Made by a program: the position numbers and the translations under genes. 64,000 nucleotides of DNA, taken from contig JBEAVE010000010.1 of assembly GCA_041161065.1 (NCBI GenBank), positions 62,001-126,000 of the forward strand, given 5' to 3'. Positions 1 through 8,872 of the stretch are shown one piece after another; the first letter of the stretch is position 1, and every line of letters begins with the position of its first letter. Origin of the DNA: DYRG01 sp041161065 (lineage in GTDB: Bacteria; Pseudomonadota; Gammaproteobacteria; Beggiatoales; Beggiatoaceae). Under the pieces are notes generated by a model. That model saw only the letters and a program-made list of their open reading frames with translations, ran no database searches and was not told the origin of the DNA.

Positions 1-2582
1 TCAACTGTGCCTTTTACATTTAAGGATTCGGGGGTAATATTGACGTTCAAATCAGGTGTTATCAATGCAGTAAATTCCGCTGTATCAATGAGTTTCAAAT
101 CTTGACCTACAACTTTAAGTTGAGCATTAAGTGTTTGTAAATTGATTTCACCATAGGTTTGTAATTTTTTATCGCCTATTTGTAATTCAGCATTTAATTG
201 CGCTTGAGTTTCATTGAGTGTTTTTAGGGTTGCATTAATATCGTGCAATCGTGCGCCGATTTCTGGAATTTCTACCGTTCCACCTTCTAAAACAATTTGA
301 CCTTCTAACTGTGGTGCGGGTAAATTTCCTTTTATATTCAATTGCATATTTAATTTTCCATCGATATTTTCTACTGACGGTACAAATCCCCCAATAATCC
401 CTAAATCATTAAAATCAACGTGCATTTCCCCATCAATCGGCAATGTATTGGGCAAAGGCAAACGATTGAGTCCAATGATGCGCCAATTTGCATCTAACTT
501 GCTGTTTTTTAATAAGTTTAAGTGTGCTTGCCCCCGCAAACCCGCATTATCAATCAGGGCAGAAATCGTTCCGCCATGATATTGAAATTGCCGCAAATCT
601 TCCGCTAAAATCAAATCGATAGCCCCTTCGCTCAAATCCAAATGGGCTTCACCGCGTAATTGCCCAGTCGGTAAAATCTGTGCTAAAACATGGGCTTGCA
701 CCATACCTGTCATTTGACTTTCTTCTGGTAGAAACCCATTTAAGATTTCTAAAGAAGTCTTCGCATTGGTTTCAAGTTGCACGCCTTTTGTTATATCCCA
801 ATCTGCTTTTGCACATAAACCAATTCCTTCATGATTTAAACATAAATTGCTCAACATTGCTTTGGTCGGAGAAACCTGCATATTTACCGTTTCTTTTAAT
901 TGCCAATCCCCTAAAAATTCGGGAATTGTGAGTAATAGTTTTTGTAATGTTCCTGTCCATTGTTGCTTTTCAAGGTTTAACCCGCCTTGTAATTCACTTT
1001 TTATTTGTAAAAATGCAGATTCTAGCTCTAATTTTAAACGATGATTATTTATTTTTCCATCGCTTTTTAAGTTAATGTTTTCTAAGATATTTTCATTATT
1101 TTGTTGGAAATTATAACCCTCTAATTCAATAACAAATGGGGCTTTGAGATCAGTGGACGCACGAATATTACCTTGTATTTCTTCTAAAGCATAATTTTCA
1201 AACCCTAAATTATAACCTTCAATATAAGCTGTAACACTTTGTGGTTGGATTTCTCCTTCACTTACAAAATGCCCTTCTGCAAAGGGTAATAAAGCCTCTA
1301 ATTCGGGAATATTTATTTGCCATTTTCCTCCAAATGTTTCTCCATAAAAACCGCTCGCTTTTAATGTTGCATCTCCTGAGTTTAATGTAAAGGTTGGAAT
1401 TTGATAATGTGCGCCTTTTATCTGAATTTGTGTCGATGCAGAGAAAGGATAATCCAGCAATGTTCCTTTCAATTCATTTAATAATAACTCGGCTTGCAAT
1501 TGTTCTGTTTTTTGACCTGTTGTTTGTAATGAAAAATCGAGCAATCCATTCCAATCTTTCCATTGCACAGCGGGATTAAAACTCTTTCCATTAATATTTA
1601 AATTCCAACTTAATTGTGGCAACCAAAAAACATCGCCAGAAACTTTAAGCTGACCTTGTAAAGTATTAACTAATGAATCTTGAAAAGAAATGCTTGTATT
1701 ATTACCCTTAGCATTTAATATCAATTGTGTAGAAGGAATCGTTGCACCATTCAAATCAACTTGTCCTTGCAATTGATAGTTTTGAAGATTTCCAGTGGCT
1801 TGTAACTGAAGATGTTCTGCTTTTATTTCTGATTGATTGCAATTTAATGGAAAACATAGCAAATTACTCTCTATATTTGCTGTTAAATCAATGGATTGTG
1901 GTAATCCACGAATATTTGCTTGTAAATGAGCAGGAACGGGTTCTTGAAATTGATTATTTAGTTGTAAATCGGCAAGGTTTCCACTTATTTCTAAAACACC
2001 TTTTGCAATATCTGATTGCCATTGTGTTTTAAGATTTAAAATATGTGGTTTTTGTAATCCCATATCGCCTTGTAATATAGTTTGAAATAAGGGGGTTTTC
2101 ATCTGAAAATGATCAATATGAAGTTGTTTTTCAAGTTGTGCGGATAATTCAAATAATGATATTTCAAAATCACTTAATTTAATATTTCTTAATCTTGCAA
2201 TAGGTAATGAAATATTGAAAGGTAATGTTATATCTGGAATATGAGGAGGCTCATTTGTTGTTTGGGTTTGAACAGGTAAGACAATATTGATTTGATTTCC
2301 TTCCAAATAAGAGATAGAAAGTGTGTTTTGATGCCAAAACCATTCCGAACAAAGGTGCGCTATATTGATTTGTAATCCATCGGGTTGTTGATAAGTAATG
2401 TTATCCGCGCAGAAACCATTTAATAATCGTCCATTCACCTGGTCTATTTTAAGTTGAGGTACAAATTTTTCTACCCATATTGTTACCATTTGTAATCCAG
2501 TATTTGAAATGGCTAACCACATTACAAAAGATAAAAATAATGCACATATAATGAAAGAACCTAAAATCAAGCGTCGTAACAT
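1..2582 (-). CDS. tamB: TamB, inner-membrane translocation and assembly module protein (3' end outside window)
   Basis: This long open frame starts with ATG at 2580-2582 and is still open at base 1, giving about 860 N-terminal residues of a protein that normally exceeds 1000. An uncleaved N-terminal membrane anchor (residues about 4-26, starting MLRRLILGSFIICALF) is followed by beta-rich sequence with many alternating hydrophobic residues, typical of the TamB/AsmA-like periplasmic beta-groove. The start lies 2 nt after the tamA stop, so the two form an operon. The family bridges inner and outer membranes and, with TamA, helps assemble outer-membrane proteins and move phospholipids. The C-terminal DUF490 domain that defines the family lies outside the window, so the call rests on the anchor, the composition and the tamA linkage. 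Confidence 0.85.
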   Translation of the reverse strand, partial: MLRRLILGSFIICALFLSFVMWLAISNTGLQMVTIWVEKFVPQLKIDQVNGRLLNGFCADNITYQQPDGLQINIAHLCSEWFWHQNTLSISYLEGNQINIVLPVQTQTTNEPPHIPDITLPFNISLPIARLRNIKLSDFEISLFELSAQLEKQLHIDHFQMKTPLFQTILQGDMGLQKPHILNLKTQWQSDIAKGVLEISGNLADLQLNNQFQEPVPAHLQANIRGLPQSIDLTANIESNLLCFPLNCNQSEIKAEHLQLQATGNLQNYQLQGQVDLNGATIPSTQLILNAKGNNTSISFQDSLVNTLQGQLKVSGDVFWLPQLSWNLNINGKSFNPAVQWKDWNGLLDFSLQTTGQKTEQLQAELLLNELKGTLLDYPFSASTQIQIKGAHYQIPTFTLNSGDATLKASGFYGETFGGKWQINIPELEALLPFAEGHFVSEGEIQPQSVTAYIEGYNLGFENYALEEIQGNIRASTDLKAPFVIELEGYNFQQNNENILENINLKSDGKINNHRLKLELESAFLQIKSELQGGLNLEKQQWTGTLQKLLLTIPEFLGDWQLKETVNMQVSPTKAMLSNLCLNHEGIGLCAKADWDITKGVQLETNAKTSLEILNGFLPEESQMTGMVQAHVLAQILPTGQLRGEAHLDLSEGAIDLILAEDLRQFQYHGGTISALIDNAGLRGQAHLNLLKNSKLDANWRIIGLNRLPLPNTLPIDGEMHVDFNDLGIIGGFVPSVENIDGKLNMQLNIKGNLPAPQLEGQIVLEGGTVEIPEIGARLHDINATLKTLNETQAQLNAELQIGDKKLQTYGEINLQTLNAQLKVVGQDLKLIDTAEFTALITPDLNVNITPESLNVKGTV

Positions 2583-2584
2583 TT

Positions 2585-4465
2585 CTAAAACTCCGGTCCA
2601 ATAACCAAATGAAACCGCCAGCCACTATCATCTTTTGAAATAGGAAAAGCCACATCCACTCTCACAATTCCAACAGGTGAATGCCAACGTAATCCTGCGC
2701 CAATACTTTGTTTTAATTTGATTTTATCAAATTTATTAAAGACATTTCCTACATCAAAAAATACGGCTGAACTTAATGTATCTGTAAAAGCGTGCTCATA
2801 TTCTACACTACCTGTTAATAGATGTTTTCCTCCAACTAAACTATTTGAATCGCCATTAATCGATTGATACTTAAAACCTCTCACTGTTCTATCACCGCCC
2901 GTGCGAAATTGTAAATCTTTTGGTAAATCATTTGCTTTAAGCACATCTAAAATGTTTAAGGTTTCTACATTAGTATAACCTGATTCACCCCTTAAAATAA
3001 CTTTTCCTCTATTAAAAAGCGGGCGAATTAAAATACCATTCAAATAGGCTTGACTAAAACTTACCGGAGAACCCAATCCTTTTAGAGCCCCTTTCAAAAT
3101 CAGAGAAACTTTTTCTCCATGACTAATATTTAAAGCATTATCTGCATTGCTATATGTCCAACCTAATTTAGCATAAAGTATTTTGTAATCAGGAGAAAGC
3201 GGTTTTAGATTCCAGCCTTCGGTTTCTGCAAGAGCGTTTATTAATTGTTGGTTTGATTCAGAAAATAGTAGAGGTAATAGTTGATATTTTTCTATTAAAT
3301 AGTTTAAGCCAATCGTTTCATCAAAATGAAAGCTACCTATATTTCTAGGTTGGTGGTAATTCATCTTAAAATGTAAATCCGTTACGCGGGTTTTACCCGA
3401 TATGGTACTATCTTTCAATGACAAATCACCAGTGGTTAAATCTTCTGCTTTGAAATCTAATGTCCCTTCTAAATAATTTTCCTCTGGTTTTCCTATCGGT
3501 GCAATATAACGCATATTTGCTAAATAACGATTTCTATTTTGACTCCAACCAATGCTAGGAACAAAGCGATGACCATAACTATTCAAATAACGAATTGGTG
3601 TGTCTAATACAACTCGCAATCCTGTATCTGTGCCATAACCTAATCGTCCACGATAACTAATTTGACGTTGTGGTTTTATATTTATTTCTAAATCAACAAG
3701 ATATTCCTGATCTTGACGTTTAGTAATGACTTGAACATTCTCAAAATAATCGGTATTTCTTAACGCACTTTGAAAACTTAATAAATGTTTGTGTTGATAC
3801 CCCTCTCCTGATTGGAAAGGGAGTAAATTTTTAATCACTTGTTCTTCTAAAAAATCTTGATTAATGATTACTTTTCCAAAACGATAACGAATACCGCTAT
3901 TGAAATGTAAAATAGCCGTTGCTTGATTGGTATTTTCATCGACTTGAACTTGATGTTTAGTTAAGGTTGCTTGAAAATAACCACGTTCTTCTGCGATTTG
4001 TAGAAGTTCTTTTTTAGCGGTTTCATACTCTTCATGTTGAAATACCTCACCATATTTGAAAGGTAGTTCTTGAAACCAACGTTGGAAAACCTCATCTTTT
4101 AGAGCATCACCGGTAATTTGAATATCAGCATTATTCCAAAGAACGGGATCGCCCAATTCTATTTGAAAAGTAGCTTTCCAAGTGTTCTGTTGATCGGGTA
4201 ATTTTTCTAAAGAACTTTCTATTTCTACATGATAGAAACCAAAGGGTTGTAAAGCGGTTTCAATTTGTTGAACAGCTTGTTTGTATAAGAGTTTCAGACG
4301 GGTAGGAGACAAATGTTTATGAGGTTGAGCAAGTGCCATATTTCCACGCACATTATTCAATAGTTCATCGCTAACACCTTGAATATCAACGATAATCGTC
4401 GGTTCTTCACTCCAAACGACATCAGAAACCAAACAAATTATTAAAATACCAAAGAATCGCAGCAT
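2585..4465 (-). CDS. tamA: TamA, Omp85-family outer-membrane assembly factor
   Basis: A 626-residue precursor with a signal peptide (MLRFFGILIICLVSDVVWS) and POTRA-type repeats over roughly residues 22-260. The C-terminal half is an Omp85 beta-barrel ending in Phe (IGPEF), as expected for a BamA-recognised barrel. The diagnostic VRGF motif of the Omp85 lid loop lies near residue 527 (GGDRTVRGF). The length matches TamA (about 580-620) rather than BamA (about 800, five POTRA domains). Linkage to tamB 2 nt downstream confirms the choice. Transcription probably starts at a sigma70-like promoter at about 4497-4525, which diverges from the neighbouring permease gene. Confidence 0.93.
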   Translation of the reverse strand: MLRFFGILIICLVSDVVWSEEPTIIVDIQGVSDELLNNVRGNMALAQPHKHLSPTRLKLLYKQAVQQIETALQPFGFYHVEIESSLEKLPDQQNTWKATFQIELGDPVLWNNADIQITGDALKDEVFQRWFQELPFKYGEVFQHEEYETAKKELLQIAEERGYFQATLTKHQVQVDENTNQATAILHFNSGIRYRFGKVIINQDFLEEQVIKNLLPFQSGEGYQHKHLLSFQSALRNTDYFENVQVITKRQDQEYLVDLEINIKPQRQISYRGRLGYGTDTGLRVVLDTPIRYLNSYGHRFVPSIGWSQNRNRYLANMRYIAPIGKPEENYLEGTLDFKAEDLTTGDLSLKDSTISGKTRVTDLHFKMNYHQPRNIGSFHFDETIGLNYLIEKYQLLPLLFSESNQQLINALAETEGWNLKPLSPDYKILYAKLGWTYSNADNALNISHGEKVSLILKGALKGLGSPVSFSQAYLNGILIRPLFNRGKVILRGESGYTNVETLNILDVLKANDLPKDLQFRTGGDRTVRGFKYQSINGDSNSLVGGKHLLTGSVEYEHAFTDTLSSAVFFDVGNVFNKFDKIKLKQSIGAGLRWHSPVGIVRVDVAFPISKDDSGWRFHLVIGPEF

Positions 4466-4496
4466 AGCAGACCGCCTATCGCCAAAAAAACTATGT

Positions 4497-4525
4497 ATAA
4501 TAATCAGCTATTTGATAACTGACAA
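4497..4525 (-). promoter_or_regulatory. Predicted sigma70 promoter of tamA-tamB
   Basis: Read on the minus strand there is TTGTCA (4520-4525), a 17-nt spacer and TATTAT (4497-4502), about 30 nt upstream of the tamA ATG. Each hexamer matches consensus at five of six positions. The same bases hold TATAAT on the plus strand (4496-4501), so a -10 for the divergent permease may overlap, although I see no good -35 for it. Confidence 0.5.
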
Positions 4526-4548
4526 GTTATTTAGGGTAAAAGAACTTT

Positions 4549-5208
4549 ATGAATTTTCCGGTTTCAGAAATGCCAATTGCTTGGTTGTGGATTGCAAATG
4601 GTGGGATTATTTTAATTATGTTGTGGGTTATTAGAAACACGCCTTGGTCGCATTTGAAAAATCCCCAAGATGCTCATGTTTTCTTTGCTGCAACATTGAT
4701 TTTATGGCTTATGTGGCGAATGAGCGTGGGCGTTTTAGCGGGGTTTGAATTTCATTTGTTATTGGTAACAACTTTAACGCTAATGTTTGGAAGAGCAATG
4801 GCGAGTTGGGGTGTTTTAATTGCTCAAAGTTTGCTCACATTAGAAGGTAAAGCAGACGGTTTGTCGTTTGGATTAAATATGCTTTGTAATGGGATTTTAC
4901 CGATTTGGCTAACATGGCTGAGTTATCGCCTTATTGATCGCTATTTGCCACGACATTTTTTTGTTTATATTTTTATGGGTGCATTTTTTACGGGCGCACT
5001 AACCATGTTAGCAAATCGTTTAACGGGAATGTCTATTTTGTGGATAGCGGAAGTTTATAAAAATATTCCTAATGATTACATTGCGTTATTACCCATTATG
5101 ATGTTCCCAGAAGCCTTTAGTAATGGTGGATTAATAACCATTTTAGTGGTGTATCGTCCTCAATGGGTTAGCAGTTTCAACGATGAGCTTTATTTGCGAG
5201 GAAAATAA
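4549..5208 (+). CDS. CbiM-like energy-coupling-factor permease family membrane protein (COG3235 type)
   Basis: A 219-residue protein that is almost entirely membrane-embedded, with about six hydrophobic segments. The C-terminal stretch around MMFPEAFSNGGLITILVVY followed by RPQWVSSFNDELYL is characteristic of the small proteobacterial family annotated as energy-coupling factor ABC transporter permease, related to CbiM. A cytoplasmic tail follows it. Relatives of CbiM import cobalt or nickel, but the substrate here cannot be read from sequence. No ECF ATPase or T-component gene lies nearby, and the gene stands alone, divergent from tamA. The first ATG of the frame at 4549 gives a full-length family member. 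Confidence 0.75.
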   Translation: MNFPVSEMPIAWLWIANGGIILIMLWVIRNTPWSHLKNPQDAHVFFAATLILWLMWRMSVGVLAGFEFHLLLVTTLTLMFGRAMASWGVLIAQSLLTLEGKADGLSFGLNMLCNGILPIWLTWLSYRLIDRYLPRHFFVYIFMGAFFTGALTMLANRLTGMSILWIAEVYKNIPNDYIALLPIMMFPEAFSNGGLITILVVYRPQWVSSFNDELYLRGK

Positions 5209-5376
5209 ATGAAACTTCATATTAGGAAATAGGGTAGAGATATAAGGAAGGGTGATATAATGTAGAAATTTAGAGGGAAGTAGAGAGGAGAAAAGAAACG
5301 AGATGTCGTGATTGTGATAGTTTAGAATTAGTGAAAAAGGGGTCACAAAAATACGGGGCAGTGGTATAAGTAGCGA
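5209..5376. other. Purine-rich spacer without a recognisable gene
   Basis: The plus strand between the permease stop and the next possible start is strongly enriched in A and G, especially about 5221-5310. It has stops in all plus frames. A minus-strand frame across it (5143-5397) encodes a low-complexity peptide and overlaps the permease gene, so I do not accept it. Confidence 0.5.
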
Positions 5377-5607
5377 GTGATGGTCTTTATATTTCAATTG
5401 GTTAGCTCAAAATTTCACCCAACTTTATACCGCTACCGTATTAGAAATATAATTATAGAGAAACTTCAGTTTTCGGTAGAAAAGATTCAAATAGAAAATG
5501 TTAAATATGAAAATAATAAAATAGCAATTGATGTTAGTGTTCGTTTCATTTCTAATCCAGAATCAGAAAAAGAAAACTCTAAACAATTTAAAATAAAAGA
5601 GGAATAA
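5377..5607 (+). CDS. Doubtful small ORF, 76 residues, unknown
   Basis: The frame is open from ATG 5377 and ends 4 nt before comM. Residues 25-76 (from NIIIEKLQFSVEKIQIENV onward) look like real protein: amphipathic and charged, ending in a Lys/Glu tail. The first 24 residues look like read-through of spacer. It may be a small gene, or the 3' remnant of a decayed one. The comM ribosome-binding site (GAGGAA) lies inside its last codons. It does not resemble UbiK, which sometimes precedes comM. I know of no family for it. Confidence 0.3.
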   Translation: MMVFIFQLVSSKFHPTLYRYRIRNIIIEKLQFSVEKIQIENVKYENNKIAIDVSVRFISNPESEKENSKQFKIKEE

Positions 5608-5611
5608 AATC

Positions 5612-7108
5612 ATGGCGTTGGCAGTGGTTCATAGTCGAGCACAATGTGGGATGACGGCATTGCCGGTGACGATTGAAGTGCATTTGACGAATGGAACACC
5701 GTCGTTGTCAATTGTGGGCTTGCCCGAAACCGCCGTCAAAGAGAGCAAAGATCGCGTTCGAAGCGCGCTTTTGAATGCCCAATTTGAGTTTCCCATCAAA
5801 CGTTGTACGATCAATCTTGCGCCTGCCGATCTCCCCAAAGATGGTGGGCGTTTTGATTTGGCGATTGCGTTGGGGATTTTGGCGGCGAGCGGACAAATTT
5901 CAAAAGATATTTTACAAGACTATGAATTTATTGGAGAATTAGCGTTAAGCGGGGAGTTGCGAGCGGTGAAAGGGGCGTTGCCTGTTGCGTTGGCGGCGAG
6001 AGAGGCGGGGCGCGCGTTGGTTGTGCCGTTTGAGAATGCCGACGAAGCGGGATTGGTGCAAAAAGCCCAGATTTTTCCCGCGCGTCATTTGTTGGAAGTG
6101 TGCGGGCATTTAGCAGGAAGATCGCCGATTTTACCGCATCGAGCTGACATCTCCAGCGAACGAGTCGAGTGCCCTGATTTAAGCGACGTGCGCGGACAAC
6201 ATCACGCCAAACGCGCATTAGAAGTGGCGGCAGCGGGCGGTCACAATTTGTTGATGATCGGTCCGCCGGGGACGGGAAAAACCATGTTGGCGACGCGATT
6301 ATCGGGGATTTTACCGCCGATGACTGAAACGGAAAGCCTTGAATCCGCAACGATTTTGTCGATTAGCGCGCAAGGCTTCGAACCAAAAAATTGGGGAAAA
6401 CGCCCGTTTCGTGCTCCGCATCACACTGCGTCGGGGGTGGCGTTGGTGGGTGGCGGCAATCAACCGCGTCCGGGGGAAATTTCGCTTGCGCATCAAGGGG
6501 TTTTGTTTTTAGATGAGTTGCCCGAATACAGTCGCCAAGTCCTTGAAGTGTTGAGAGAACCGCTGGAATCGGGACACATCACGATCTCGCGCGCGGCGAT
6601 TCAGGCGACTTTTCCGGCGGCTTTTCAATTGGTTGCGGCGATGAACCCGTGTCCGTGTGGGTATTTGGGCGAATCGAGCGGGCGTTGTCATTGCACGTCG
6701 GATCAAGTTCAGCGTTATCGCGGTCGAGTGTCGGGACCGCTTGTCGATCGCATTGATTTGCATATCGAAGTGCCAACTTTGCCCGCCGCGCAACGCCATC
6801 ACGACGCGAAAAGCGAGCCGTCGGAAAAAGTGCGGGATCGAGTGGTGGCGGCGAGAATGCGTCAATTGCGCCGTCAAAATAAAGCCAATCGGGATTTGAA
6901 TAATCGGGAAATTAGAGAATTTTGCGTGTTAAATCAAAAAGATAATCAACTTTTAGACACCGCAATGGAACGGCTGGGATTGTCGGCGCGGGCGTGGCAT
7001 CGAATTCTAAAAGTCGCCCGAACGATCGCGGATTTGGCAAATTGCGATCATATCCAAACCCCGCATTTGACCGAAGCCATCACTTATCGCCGATTAGATC
7101 GCAAATAG
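5612..7108 (+). CDS. comM: ComM/YifB family AAA+ ATPase (magnesium-chelatase-like)
   Basis: A 498-residue protein with the three-part YifB/ComM architecture: an N-terminal ChlI/Lon-protease-like fold (residues about 1-170), a central AAA+ module, and a C-terminal helical Mg-chelatase lid. Walker A is GPPGTGKT at residues 217-224, and Walker B is LFLDELPE near 298. A Cys-rich loop (NPCPCGYLG...CHC) near 344 is typical of the family. ComM is a hexameric helicase that extends branch migration during natural transformation and recombination. GAGGAA upstream supports the start. The gene is followed by a convergent hairpin and leuB. It is visibly richer in G+C than the spacer before it. Confidence 0.93.
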   Translation: MALAVVHSRAQCGMTALPVTIEVHLTNGTPSLSIVGLPETAVKESKDRVRSALLNAQFEFPIKRCTINLAPADLPKDGGRFDLAIALGILAASGQISKDILQDYEFIGELALSGELRAVKGALPVALAAREAGRALVVPFENADEAGLVQKAQIFPARHLLEVCGHLAGRSPILPHRADISSERVECPDLSDVRGQHHAKRALEVAAAGGHNLLMIGPPGTGKTMLATRLSGILPPMTETESLESATILSISAQGFEPKNWGKRPFRAPHHTASGVALVGGGNQPRPGEISLAHQGVLFLDELPEYSRQVLEVLREPLESGHITISRAAIQATFPAAFQLVAAMNPCPCGYLGESSGRCHCTSDQVQRYRGRVSGPLVDRIDLHIEVPTLPAAQRHHDAKSEPSEKVRDRVVAARMRQLRRQNKANRDLNNREIREFCVLNQKDNQLLDTAMERLGLSARAWHRILKVARTIADLANCDHIQTPHLTEAITYRRLDRK

Positions 7109-7140
7109 AAATCCCTTTTTTGAGCATTTTCATTACACAA

Positions 7141-7180
7141 AATTAAGCCCAGTTGTTTTGTTTTATAACCGAGCTTAATT
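7141..7180. terminator. Candidate bidirectional hairpin between comM and leuB
   Basis: AATTAAGC (7141-7148) pairs perfectly with GCTTAATT (7173-7180), with a further GTT/AAC pairing inside the 24-nt loop. It lies between the convergent stops of comM and leuB. There is no clean U-tract on either strand, so termination strength is uncertain. Confidence 0.35.
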
Positions 7181-7190
7181 ACACATTTTC

Positions 7191-8267
7191 TTAAAGATGT
7201 AATGCCGCTACCACCGCATCGCCCATTTCAGAAGTTGAAATCGCTTTTTCTCCCGCATTTGCAATGTCTGCCGTGCGCAGTCCTTTTGCTAAAACGGCTT
7301 TCACTGCGATTTCAATTTTATCTGCTAAATCAGGTTGTTGCAAAGAATAACGCAGCATCATGGCAACCGATAAAATAGTCGCTAAAGGATTGGCTTTGTT
7401 TTGACCTGCAATATCGGGCGCAGAACCATGAATTGGCTCGTACATTCCTTTGTTATTTGAATCCAAAGAAGCCGACGGCAACATACCAATTGAACCGCTC
7501 AACATCGACGCTAAATCTGACAAAATATCTCCAAATAAATTACCCGTTACAATGACATCAAATTGCTTAGGTGCGCGCACGAGTTGCATTGCCGCATTAT
7601 CCACGTATTGGTGAGAAAGTTCTATATCGGGATATTCTAAAGCAACTTTGCTCACAATTTCTCGCCACAACATACTGGTATCTAAAACATTTGCTTTATC
7701 GACCGAACAGACTTTTTTATTTCTCCGCCGCGCACTTTCAAATGCCACTCTTGCAATGCGTTCAATTTCGCTTTCAGAATAGTGCATCGTATCGAAACCT
7801 TGACGTTCACCGTTCTCTAAGATTCTAATGCCGCGCGGTTGTCCAAAATAAATATCGCCGGTTAATTCACGCACGATCAAAATATCCAAATTTTCAACGA
7901 CTTCAGATTTCAACGTCGATGCATTTGCTAAGGCGGGATATAACAACGCCGGACGCAAATTTGCAAATAAATTCAAACCTGCTCTCAAACCCAATAAACC
8001 CTTTTCAGGGCGAATTGAACGTTCTAAATTATCCCATTTTGTTCCGCCGACCGCACCCAATAATACAGCATCAGCTTTTTTGCATAAATTCAAGGTGTTA
8101 TCAGGTAATGGGACACCCGTTTGGTCGATGGCTGCGCCGCCGATGGGGGCTTCTTCTAAAGCGAGTTCTAATCCATTTTCTTTCAATCGATGTAATACTT
8201 TTACGGCTTCTCTGACGATTTCTGGACCAATCCCATCGCCCGCCAAAATTGCAATCAAGTTGCTCAT
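7191..8267 (-). CDS. leuB: 3-isopropylmalate dehydrogenase
   Basis: A 358-residue homodimeric dehydrogenase of the isocitrate/isopropylmalate family. It oxidatively decarboxylates 3-isopropylmalate with NAD+ in leucine synthesis. Visible signatures are GAVGGTKWD near residue 75, the substrate-loop region around RELTGDIYFG, KVCSVDKANVLDTSMLW (catalytic Lys), GNLFGDILSDLASMLSGS (metal-binding Asp residues) and the MYEPIHGSAPDIAGQ adenosine-binding loop. The length is standard (about 355-365). leuC and leuD are not adjacent. ppnP lies 25 nt upstream on the same strand, so the two are probably cotranscribed. Confidence 0.96.
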   Translation of the reverse strand: MSNLIAILAGDGIGPEIVREAVKVLHRLKENGLELALEEAPIGGAAIDQTGVPLPDNTLNLCKKADAVLLGAVGGTKWDNLERSIRPEKGLLGLRAGLNLFANLRPALLYPALANASTLKSEVVENLDILIVRELTGDIYFGQPRGIRILENGERQGFDTMHYSESEIERIARVAFESARRRNKKVCSVDKANVLDTSMLWREIVSKVALEYPDIELSHQYVDNAAMQLVRAPKQFDVIVTGNLFGDILSDLASMLSGSIGMLPSASLDSNNKGMYEPIHGSAPDIAGQNKANPLATILSVAMMLRYSLQQPDLADKIEIAVKAVLAKGLRTADIANAGEKAISTSEMGDAVVAALHL

Positions 8268-8292
8268 TTTTTCTAATCCTGTTGCTCAAAAA

Positions 8293-8610
8293 TTAACCGA
8301 AATGACAAACATAATGAACGGGGGCGTTGTCGAGGGCTTCGATGTCGAAACGGGTGTTGGCTGGCACATGGAATTGTTCGCCGGCGCGGTAAATTTTCCA
8401 TTCAGATTCAGCGACATTGGCGCGACAACTGCCGTCGATAATTTCCATGATTTCGGGGGCGGCGGTGTTGAAAGTGAGAATGGCGTTGGGCAAAATCACG
8501 CCGACGCTTTTGCGGTTGCCGTCGGGCATTAACACGCTGTGGCTCACGCATTTGCCGTTAAAATAAACATTGGCTTTTTTGATGACGCTGACTTGTTCAA
8601 ATTGGCTCAT
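8293..8610 (-). CDS. ppnP: Pyrimidine/purine nucleoside phosphorylase (DUF1255, YaiE family)
   Basis: A 105-residue single-domain cupin, the typical size for PpnP. Family features are the N-terminal NVYFNGKCVSHSV strand, PDGNRKSVGVILP, and the cupin barrel ending FHVPANTRFDIEA...YVCHFG. PpnP splits several purine and pyrimidine nucleosides with phosphate to give free base and ribose-1-phosphate. It lies directly upstream of leuB with a 25-nt gap. An AGAAT-type purine stretch precedes the ATG at 8610. Confidence 0.92.
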   Translation of the reverse strand: MSQFEQVSVIKKANVYFNGKCVSHSVLMPDGNRKSVGVILPNAILTFNTAAPEIMEIIDGSCRANVAESEWKIYRAGEQFHVPANTRFDIEALDNAPVHYVCHFG

Positions 8611-8741
8611 TAGAAATTCTCCGCTTCATGGTTAAAAAAAGCGTTATTTTAACCGAATGTTACGTCTTTCACCGTTCTTTTTTTAGAAATTCTTGCATGA
8701 TAGTTGGGGCTGTTTTAATATTTCAATCAAATAACTAACCC

Positions 8742-8858
8742 ATTGATTTTAGATGAAGATTTAGAGAACTTGAAACAACTCAGAGAGGAAAGAGCGGATT
8801 TAATTTATCTTGATCCGCTTATTCATAAAACGCACTTTCTCCCCAGTTGTTTAATGTG
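8742..8858 (+). pseudogene. Possible decayed coding fragment (about 38 codons)
   Basis: Reading from TTG 8742 to the TGA at 8856-8858, the frame encodes a plausible charged peptide (LILDEDLENLKQLREERAD, then LIYLDPLIHKTHF) with no ATG. An in-frame stop lies just upstream. ADLIYLDP loosely recalls the catalytic-motif region of adenine methyltransferases, but the usual PPF/PPY is absent, so no family is assigned. It may equally be chance. Confidence 0.2.
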
Positions 8859-8868
8859 AGGGGAGAAA
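8836..8868 (-). terminator. Hairpin downstream of gcvPA
   Basis: A perfect 9-bp inverted repeat, TTTCTCCCC (8836-8844) with GGGGAGAAA (8860-8868), starts 5 nt beyond the gcvPA stop. The U-run that follows on the minus strand is displaced (GTGCGTTTTA), so it may act as a weak terminator or a 3'-stabilising hairpin. Confidence 0.4.
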
Positions 8869-8872
8869 AAGA

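Noticed and set aside
5143..5397. 84-codon minus-strand frame
   Set aside because: It overlaps the permease 3' end, is low in complexity and has no ribosome-binding site; it mirrors the purine-rich plus strand.
5377..5607. UbiK, which can precede comM in gammaproteobacteria
   Set aside because: The sequence lacks the UbiK coiled-coil pattern and does not resemble it.
5629..6877. Several long minus-strand frames inside comM
   Set aside because: They are shadows of the G+C-richer comM gene; Arg-rich and without domain signals.
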